Positions 56,101-64,000 of a stretch of DNA of 64,000 bases are shown here, piece by piece (position 1 is the first letter of the stretch; the number at the start of each line of letters is the position of its first letter). Where the stretch lies: contig CM069447.1 of the NCBI GenBank assembly GCA_035610835.1, forward strand, positions 39,034,057 to 39,098,056, in the 5' to 3' direction. The stretch comes from Ophiura sarsii. Its lineage: Eukaryota; Echinodermata; Ophiuroidea; Amphilepidida; Ophiuridae. A program made the position numbers and the translations under genes. The notes beneath the pieces were generated by a model. The model had not been told where the DNA came from and did no database searches. It saw nothing but the letters and a program-made list of their open reading frames with translations.

Positions 56101-56767
56101 CAGAACAAAATGGTTCGTTTTATTCTGAATTTACCTCCCAGAGAGCATATTGGTCAGGTTCACTTGAACTCTTTCAAAATACTTGACATCCAGGATAGAG
56201 TCAAACAGTTGCGCCTCAATCATGTGTTCAATGTCTTCCATGCATCCGGTCCATCCTATTTACAGCAGTTTTTCCCCAAAGTGTCCAATGTTCACTCCCA
56301 TGGCACTCGTTCAAGATCCTATAACTTTCATGTTCCACATCACAAAGGCCTTGCTGCTGATACTTTTTATTACAATGGTATCATTGACTGGAATTCTTTA
56401 CCTAACCATGTTAAATCCATCCCTGTTAAACATGCCTTCAAAGCCCATGTCAAAGCACACTTGTCTCAAAATTCGTTGAACCGGGAGTTGGCTGAGTATG
56501 CTTAAACTTATTTCTATTGGTCCTCCTTTTTTGTCCTGTCTTGCTTTGTTTTTTCACACTTTTGCAGGCTCCATTTTCTTTACTGGACCCCATTGGAAAT
56601 AAGTTGGCATATTTAGCCAACTTTATGGGCTATCCTGGCATATTGATTTGGTTGTCTATTTTTGTGTGTACTTATTATATATTTGCTCTTTGTGTATTGA
56701 TTGCTTTGTAATTTTTTGTATTGTTTTGTCAATTTGCCAAATAAACAACAAACAAACAAACAAACAT
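53160..56767 (+). mobile_element. Nearly full-length LINE with 2A-like motif
   Basis: The 5' part has a 41-bp direct repeat (53212-53290). Three reading frames follow. At 53318-53923: hydrophobic N-terminal segment, GDINPNPGP (53591-53617), then endonuclease start (LNFIHLNTRSLKPK, CISETWLDSS, GGGVCLY). At 53781-55118: remaining endonuclease (ILGDTNICTG, SCIDHIICN, GVSDHSLI) and RT start (LNKNKGPGLDGIAP). At 55120-56505: RT (VIPLFKKK, NYRPVSIL, QSGFRAGYST, DVQKAFDSVNH, GVPQGSLLGPLLY, LLYADDSVI). One-base frameshifts lie near 53870 and 55080. The endonuclease YRPP block is missing after LLPKS. The 3' end has an AGTTGGC hairpin and a (CAAA)n tail at 56746-56767. Confidence 0.9.
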
Positions 56768-57235
56768 TTCTGCAGCGACTGCAAAGAAGACTATTTTACT
56801 GACCAGACGTTGAGAGTTTTCCCCCTAACATTCCCACTCATCAGCGAACCAAACCTCATAGTACTATCATAATACTATCGTGCGTTTGTTGCATGCAGCG
56901 TGGTACTTGGCTCACAAATATTATTAGCTTCACAATTTTCACCAATTTGAAACGGTTTAACTATAGGCCTACACCCTTTTGGTCGGTTTGAGTATGGTAT
57001 GAGCAACATATGGGCCAAATTTGGTGCTTTTAGACTAATGTGAACCAAACCTCCCCTGTGATGCCCTAACAGCCCCAACTATGATTGCTTAATCGCATGT
57101 CGTAACTGTTAAAGAGTGCGCTATGTTATGGGCCAAATCTAAACAATTATACACAGATTGTAAGATTCAATCGTCTGCACGCTGCACAGTACTACAGCTA
57201 TGCATCACTGTGCACAGGGTCAGGTGCGAATACAT
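56768..57235. other. Spacer between two LINEs
   Basis: No gene, repeat or motif recognised. Short frames on both strands are uninformative. Confidence 0.4.
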
Positions 57236-59785
57236 TTATCTAGGCTTTTTCAGCCTCTGTAGGCTGAAGCCCTCTTTCAGCATCTTCCATCTGTGTCTGT
57301 CTTGTGCTTCTCTTGTCCATGTCGTTCCTCTGTATTCAGTTAGCTCGTCTCTCCATCTTTGTTTCTGCCTGCCTCTTCTTCTTTTGCCTGTACGTGGTTG
57401 CCACTCGGTTGTTCTTATTGTCCACCGATTATCGTTTTGTCTCGCGATATGCCCTGCCCATCTCCATTTCATTTCCTTGATTTTTTCAATGATGTCTTTT
57501 ACTTTGGTTTTATTACGAATGGTAGTGTTCTTTTGTTTGTCTCGTATTGTTATGTTTAACATCATCCTTTCCATGGCTCGCTGCGCTACTAGAAGTTTCT
57601 GTTCAGTTTCTTTGGTTGTTGACCAAGTTTCGGCACCGTACAAAAAATGTATGTCATGGTAGGTAGCACACATTGATTGAAAACCATTGTCCTTAATGTT
57701 ATTGGTATGGTTTTATCGCAGAGAATGGTTTTGTTTCTGCCGAAGCAGCTCCTGCCTGCCTTGATTTTTATCAAGACTTCCTCTCTCGTATTGTCCTCCA
57801 TTTTTATTTCCTTGCCAAGATATTTGTAACTTTCTACCTTTTCTATCGGTTCCTTGTCAATTTCGATGGATTCCTTTGTTTGGAAATTTGTCATGAATTT
57901 TGATTTTCCTTTGTGCATTTTCAGACCAACTTTTCTGCTTTCCGTATTCAGACAGTTTAGTTGGGCCTCAAATTCCTTCACTGAGTTATCTAGCAAAGCC
58001 ACATCATCTGCAAATCTGAGATCTGTTAGCCGCTCTCCATCGATGAGTATCCCTCCTTCTTTCATGTCTACCTTCTTGAACACCTCTTCCATTGCAGCAG
58101 TGAAAATCTTTGGAGAGATTGTATCGCCTTGTCGCACACCTCTGCTGATTTTGATAGGTCTTGAGATGTCCTCGTCGATATGGATCCTCGCTGTAGCGTC
58201 AGTGTATATATCCTCTAGGATTTGAACATATCCTTCATTTATTCCTATTTTCCGAGTCGAACGCCTTTTCATAGTCGATGAATCCGACGCAGAGCTTTAT
58301 TTGGTACTCATTGGCCTTTTCAATTAGCTTGATTAAAGCCTGAAGATGGTCAGTGGTTGAGAAGCCTTGTCTGAATCCTGCTTGTTCCCTTGGTTGGTTT
58401 TCATCAAGCACCCTCTTCATTCTGGTTTGAAGGATTCTTGTAAATATTTTGTATGGGTGGGAGAACAGACTTATTGGCCTGTAGTTTTTGATGTCTTCTT
58501 TGTCTCCCTTCTTGTGTAGAAGTATGACCTTTGCTTCCTTCCATTCCTTGGAGATTTTCCTCTCATTAAGTATCTGATTGTATAGACTTGCCAGCTGGGT
58601 GTATATTTGCTCATATTTGATATCACTGGTTATCTCGTCTAAACCGGGTGCTTTGTTTTTCTTCATCTGCTTTACTGCAAGTTCAATTTCTTCAACTGTG
58701 ATTTGAAAGAAGTTTTGTTTAACTTGGTTAGACCTGGAGCTGTACAGTTCCTGGTAGAACTCTGCGCAGACGTTGAGCACTTCTCCCCTATTTGTTGTTG
58801 ATGTTCCATCTTTCTTTTTCATCTGTCTTATTCTGGTTTTCTTGCTATTTAGTTTTTGTATCTGTTTTGGTCCTCTACCGCTTTCTAAGATGGATTAAAT
58901 GTGTTCTCTTTCCTTTCTTCTGCTCCTCTGCCTTCTTTTCTTCCTTACCAATTTTACTGTGTCCTGGTAGTCTTTGTTTTGTTGTGTTGTCTTGTTGGCG
59001 GTTGTAATATCTTATTTTCTTTATTTTTTGAGTTTCAGACCAAAAAGTGACACATTTTTTCCCCCAAAAATGGTGATTTTCATGATTTTGGCGGTAAAAA
59101 ATCACATTTTTTGGCACCTTTTGGTCTGTAACTCAAAAAATAAAAAAAGAGATATTAAAAAAAAACTCCTGGGGAATGATATCAGAATTATCATAAAACT
59201 AGTATGACAAAATTTAACAAAATATATTTTGAGTTATCTTTTCCAAACCTAAAATTGGTCAAAAAAGGGTTTTTTTTAAATAAAAAAAATCCAAAATGGT
59301 CAATTTTATTATCATGGTTGGATTCAATGAACCCTTTTCTGCAAAAAAAACTATATACGTTTATAAAGATTAAATGAATATTGAAGAAGTTACGGCAGTT
59401 TTACGGAAGCTGTACCTGTGAGTCCACACCCCCGTTAATGCTGCAAATCTGTTTGTCAGCTCTATTTGAAATTCTTGTTTTCTTTCTGACAGTTTCACCG
59501 CATTCAGCTTGCTCTTTCTCTTATTGTTGATGAATTTCAGCCTTGCCAGTTTCTTATTTAGTACTATCTTGGCTCAACCATCCTATGGTCACTCCCAATA
59601 TCTACTTTCGTGATCACCTCACAGTTCCTTAGTATACCACGTTGGCTACTCAATATAAAGTCGATTTGGTTTCTGATTTTTCCATTTGGACTTCCCCATG
59701 TCCAGTACCTGCTTTCTTTATTTTTGAAGAAAGTGTTGGCAACAACTATTTTCTGTTGTGAAGCAAATTCTAGTAGCATTTCGCT
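57236..59785 (-). mobile_element. RTE-clade LINE, damaged
   Basis: Minus strand. The endonuclease end comes first (FKNKESRYWTWGSPNG, NQIDFILSSQRG, GSDHRMV at about 59780-59570), then a basic connector. A foldback insertion lies near 59008-59420. Then RT at 58822-58240 (MKKNKAPGLDEI, EWKEAKVILLHKKGDKEDI, NYRPISL, REQAGFRQGFSTTDHL, DYEKAFDS). A small deletion with frameshift follows after FDS, then 58240-57589 (SRGVRQGDTISPKIF, LRFADDVALLD, YKYLGKEI) and the RTE C-terminus (YGAETWSTTKETEQKLL, MKWRWAGHIARQNDNRWT). FADD is the catalytic box. Confidence 0.9.
59008..59157. repeat. Hairpin element inside the RTE
   Basis: AATATCTTATTTTCTTTATT and GAGTTTCAGACCAAAAAG pair with the complement of CTTTTGGTCTGTAACTCAAA and AAAAAGAGATATT. 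It interrupts RTE coding between endonuclease and RT. The boundary on the right may extend to about 59420. Confidence 0.7.
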
Positions 59786-60175
59786 CCTTTTATTTCTTTC
59801 TCCAATTCCATGTTTCCCTAGATATTGTTATAGTCAATCGCCAATCGATTATCATCATTCAGTTTAATGTGAAGCATAAAGGTTTATGTATATATATATA
59901 TTTTGCCCGATGGATGATATCACAAATATGACGATCATTGGAAGTATTTTACCATGTAAAGTATGATCAATTTGTGTATATTTTACTATTTACTGTATAC
60001 GTCGTTTTGACGAGTGTTTTGATATACGTGTTCATGGATATCATTTCGGCCGTGTCAAAATATAATATACGTATACTGTACGTAATGTTTACAATCTCAA
60101 ACAATAAATATTGGATATCCTACATTCTTAAATACAGTCATCACAATAAGTAACTGACCAGGTAATAAATGTGAT

Positions 60176-63100
60176 GATTGATAGTAGTGTTTTGAATGTA
60201 AATTCCTGTATGTGTAGGGGTGTGTGTACCAATAACATGTGTACCAACAACTCAAATATTAAATGTGCTAATGTGCTTACTGTATGCAATAATGATTTTG
60301 AAATGTATGATGTTTTTACACCTGCTGATGAAACTGAGATCCGTAAGGTACTCTCGAAAATTCCGAACAAATCTAGTTCCCTGGATCCCATGCCCACATG
60401 GCTTCTAAAGAAATTTGTTGACATCATGGTTCCCTTTGTAACATCGTTTGTTCATAGCTCGTTCCAAACAGGCCTTTTCCCCTCTACTCTTCGTAAGGCT
60501 GTCATAACACCCATAATCAAAAACTCATCCCTAAACCCAGATGTTTTAAAAAACTACCGCCAAGTCTCAAACCTCCCTACACTTGGCAAAATCCTTGAGT
60601 ACCCTGCTGTTTCAAGACTGAATAAACACCTCCAATCTCAAAACCTCACTGAAGACTTCCAATCGGCGTATAAAACAGCTCATAGTACTGAAACAGCCCT
60701 GCTTCGTGTTAAAAATGACATTGTACATGTATGTGAACTTGATCATGGGAAAATTGTTATGCTTGTTTTATTAGATTTGTCAGCAGCCTTCGATACCATT
60801 GACCATGATATTCTTGTAAATAGGCTTCAAAATGAGTATGGTATCGGAGGTTGTGTTTTAAACTGGTTTAATTCCTATCTTAGAGGTCGTACAAGTAAAG
60901 TAAGTGTGTTAGGTAAATAATCATCTGTTCATCCACTAAAATATGGTGTGCCTCAGGGATCTGTCGCGGGTCCACCGATCTTTACTTTATATTATTCCAA
61001 ACCAGTCGCTGCTATCATGAGGCGCTTCAACGTTCCATATCACGTGTACGCCGATGACACCCAAATGTATGTGAGCTATGATCCTAAGGTGCCTGGCGAT
61101 TTTGAGGCAGCGCAGCGCAGGCTTATGGATTGTATTGCTGAAGTCAAAGTATAGATGTTGAAAAATAAGCTGAGATTACATGACACAAAAACTGAGTTTT
61201 TCCTCATTTCTTCTCCAAGACAACTCCATCTGGTCTCTGGTGTTGGTTTAAGGATCGATGGATCTGAGATTGATTCCTCGTCAATTAAGAACTTAGGTGT
61301 TAAATTTGATCCCCATATGAAAATGGATTTACAGGTTAATTCTATGTGTCGTACTATTAATTTCCATCTCAGAAATATTGCTCGTATTCGTCGTTTTATG
61401 GATCATAATACATGTGCCCATGTAGTGAGGTCTTTGGTCCTTTCTAGGCTGGACTACGGTAATTCTCTTTTAGGCGGTATTTCAAATTATAATGTCAAGC
61501 GCCTGCAAATACTTCAAAATCGTGCTGCGCGTCTTATTTTCTGTGTTAACAGACGAACCAGCGCCGCGCCACTATTGCGTGAACTTCATTGGCTACCCGT
61601 CCAGCAGAGAATCGACTTCAAGATCTTACTGCATGTGTACAACTGTGTACATTTATTAGGCCCCTCATATTTTTCTGATGTTGTGTCTTTTTATCAATGT
61701 GCTCGCGCTGGTCTTAGGTCTTCTAAGGACACAACTCGTCTCGTTGTTAATGCTAACAAACGTGCAATAGGCAAAACAGCATTTTCGCACTTAGGCCCTA
61801 AGCTATGGAATGACCTCCCCATTTTTATTCGCAATGCCTGTAGCGTTCATACTTTTAAAAAGATGCTAAAAACTCACCTGTTTCCATCAGAGTAATTTGT
61901 TTTTCATCACTTTACTATTGGCTCTATTATTGCCCGTTTTTATATTAATGTATCTATATTCTTGGTATATGTATTCTATATACTTGTTGTATTTTTATAA
62001 TACTTTAACTGTGTACAGGGTGAGTCAAAAACAAGTTTACTCAACTTCAGCGATTTTTTTTAGAAAAAGTGTTTGTTTGTTTTCAAAACAATTTACTACA
62101 GTATAAAGACAAATTAATTAGCTTTAATATGAATTTTATCTGGTTTAGATTGGTTGAAGGAAACTTATTTTACGCTGTTTTGAATGAAAGTGACCAATTT
62201 AACGTCCGAACACGCTTCCAGATCTTGACCATTATATTTCATAAGATACGACCAATAAAAATTACAATACCGACAGCGAAAGGATAAATTCCTTTGTTAT
62301 GAAATGATTGAAGTGTGGTAATTGTGTCATAAATAGGCCTTAAAGCTGTCTATTGTCCCTCAGTGCAACCATCCTAAGCACACTCTCATAGATCAGGAGA
62401 AAGACCAAACAAGATGCTGGATTATCAAGTGGGTTTCTATTCATTAACAGGAATAAATTTTACATGTAGAGAGAGAAAGAGAGGGATAGACTATTACTTA
62501 CTAGCCTTACTGTGGACATTGACAGTTTTTGATTGGTTCAAGGATAATGTTTACTTAATCGGACATATTTACGAAAAATAAGTGCAAAATTATGTTTATT
62601 GATTTTATCAAAATACTATATCGTTTATTATTCACATTATCAGATAGTCACTGGTGACAATTTGTATTCAATATCCTCATCTAGTTTTATCATGTTTATG
62701 AATATCCCTTGCGGACTATTTAATCCTTGAAATAATTATTTATTAACAGACAGTGGTGATACGATTTAATCCATATTTCATGTTTTAATCTATTAGGAGA
62801 CAATTTTGAACAAGTCTATTGTCTACTTAATTGTTTTAATAAACAAGATGTGTAATGCTTTACATCATAATCCTAGTAAACATTATTAAGCTCGTTAAGC
62901 TTGAAATTAAAAACCGTCTTTTTGGTGAAAAAACAGCTCCTGTACAGAAATAGTCATATTTACTTAACGGTATCATCAAATAGCGTGATTATTTTTCCAG
63001 ATGATAGCAAAGAAATGGCGCAATCATTTTAAGTTTTGTTTGCCTCGATTTTGTGGTCAGAAATATTTTTTTATTTTTTTTTCAATTAGGGTAAACGTTT

Positions 63101-63215
63101 TTTTGACTCACCCTGTATATACTTTGATTGTATATTTTTAATATTTTATAATGTTGTTATTTGTATTGTGTAGGGCGCTTTGATCTTTTTTGGAAAAGCG
63201 CCTTATAAATGCTCT

Positions 63216-63250
<35 letters not shown>
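60176..63250 (+). mobile_element. LINE with RT frame open except two stops
   Basis: One frame runs from 60171 to 61895: LDPMPTWLLKKFVDIMVP, TPIIKNSSLNPDVLKNYRQV, LVLLDLSAAFDTIDHDIL, then TAA (60918-60920), KYGVPQGSVAGPPIF and HVYADDTQMYV, then TAG (61152-61154), NLGVKFDPHMKMD, RLDYGNSLLGG and LRELHWLPVQQRIDFKI. The endonuclease is missing (5' truncation). The 3' UTR has a GCGCTTT/AAGCGCC hairpin near 63175-63210 and an (AAT)n tail. ATGAT at both ends (60174-60178, 63249-63253) may be the target duplication. Confidence 0.87.
62016..63115. mobile_element. 1.10-kb TA-flanked TIR element in the LINE 3' UTR
   Basis: The ends CAGGGTGAGTCAAAAA and its complement (TTTTTTGACTCACCCTG) have TA on both sides (62014-62015, 63116-63117). 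The interior is AT-rich, with no transposase recognised. The LINE 3' UTR reads through the join. Confidence 0.85.
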
Positions 63251-63252
<2 letters not shown>

Positions 63253-63791
63253 TAACTCTAAAAGTATAACTCCTATATACATAAACATATTGAATTATCA
63301 ACATGTTGAGAAATTTCTCTTCTTGAATTTGAGATATTACACGCTAAGAATGGCTGTTTATTAAAGGAGTTACAATCCCAAATGTACTGTCAAGTCTGAT
63401 TTTCATTTTCACATTTTCATTTTGAACACGGGGACTCAGACCGGCATATTATTGATTACTGGTAGTGGTAGTGCCAATAGACCCGCCGATGGCCTGGTTG
63501 TTGGATAGTCGGCCGGTGACATTGTTACGGTTGATCAATACGGCACACACGCTTTTCTGTCATACTCTCCCCGTGTTGAAAAGAAAATGTTGAAATGAAA
63601 ATCAGACTTGCCCTAACGTTTGGGATCGTAACTTACTTATTAATCAACCATTCTTAGCGTGTAATATCTCAAAGAAAAGAAAAGAAATTTGTCAACAACT
63701 TTAAAATTAAATATGTTTATGTAGGAGTTATACTTTTAGAATTATCAGCATGTTTATTACCTGGTCAGTTACTTATTGTGATGACTGTATT

Positions 63792-64000
63792 CTAAAACTA
63801 TTCTTACCATAGGCCTAGTCCCATTTTGTTTTTTCTTGTTTTCTCATGCATTCTCTCAGTCCTTTTACATTTCCATCCATTTTATTATCTATTTGTTGTC
63901 ATCAATCACCATTATTGATTTCACTCACCAATTATTTTTATATCCCATTTGCCTTTTACTTTATAATCTCCCCTTTGTCTATGTCATCCTTTTGTTATTT
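63792..64000. other. Window end, nothing recognised
   Basis: T/C-rich sequence (TTTTGTTTTTTC, CATCCATTTTATTATC) without an exon-like signal. Confidence 0.5.

Larger units (their letters stand above)
60135..63787. mobile_element. TA-flanked MITE (about 0.58 kb) split by a LINE
   Basis: The outer inverted ends CAGTCATCACAATAAGTAAC and onward pair perfectly for about 35 nt with 63753-63787, flanked by TA. The left arm is broken after GTAATAAATGTGATGAT and resumes at 63250 with GATAACTCTAAAAGTATAAC, which pairs with the right arm near 63735. So the LINE landed in the left arm. Inner arm blocks (GAGATATTACACGCTAAGAA, AAGTCTGATTTTCATTT, AACACGGGGA) are also inverted. Confidence 0.85.

Overview
The window is animal nuclear DNA. 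It is AT-rich, has no operons, and its coding parts are short exons flanked by GT/AG sites. Most of the rest is LINE retrotransposons, TA- or TTAA-flanked MITEs, foldback elements and long G-runs. ANK/ZU5/UPA/death-domain genes together with LINEs carrying 2A-like NPGP motifs suggest a marine invertebrate deuterostome (echinoderm, hemichordate or amphioxus-like). That placement is inference; no rRNA or mitochondrial marker is present.

Two related genes lie in the same (minus) orientation. Gene L starts at 16.67 kb with an exon encoding an MGNLCS N-terminus (a possible myristoylation/palmitoylation site). It passes through exons at 15.2, 13.4, 12.7 and 12.2 kb, all with matching splice phases, and then enters a tandem array of near-identical single-ankyrin-repeat exons at 8.24, 6.30, 5.61, 3.57, 2.67 and 0.31 kb before running off the left edge. 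Gene R enters from the right. Its exons are ANK exons at 52.7 and 50.8 kb, a linker exon at 49.1 kb, a large ZU5-UPA exon at 47.6-46.6 kb and a terminal death-domain exon at 43.9-43.66 kb. All gene R phases match as well. A third relative survives as a UPA fragment at 30.3-30.6 kb. The gene R ZU5/UPA junction and the 30.3 kb fragment both keep the H-F-S tripeptide that is the self-cleavage site in PIDD1 and UNC5CL. The family therefore looks like membrane-anchored or cytosolic ANK-ZU5-UPA-DD signalling proteins with an expandable ANK array.

Mobile DNA by region: 0-9 kb, gene L introns interrupted by a 609-bp CAGT-flanked MITE, a 1.34-kb mariner-type element and a 295-bp TTAA MITE. 9.7-12 kb, a LINE. 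17.2 kb, a hAT-type MITE with G-runs. 19.6-21.1 kb, a tandem segmental duplication. 22.2-24.1 kb, an L1/Tx1-like LINE with target-site duplication. 26.3-29.6 kb, a 267-bp tandem duplication and a 2.57-kb foldback element holding tandem arrays. 33.0-40.0 kb, a mariner-type shell filled with three LINEs, a satellite and a TA-flanked foldback. 41.4-43.5 kb, a minisatellite and MITEs. 50.4 and 51.7 kb, MITEs inside gene R. 53.2-56.8 kb, a nearly full-length LINE with a 2A-like motif. 57.2-59.8 kb, an RTE element. 60.1-63.8 kb, a three-level nest (MITE containing a LINE containing a TIR element).

Because gene L and gene R are paralogous and their introns are duplicated, several insertions can be dated against an empty copy in the same window. 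No tRNA, rRNA or CRISPR was seen.
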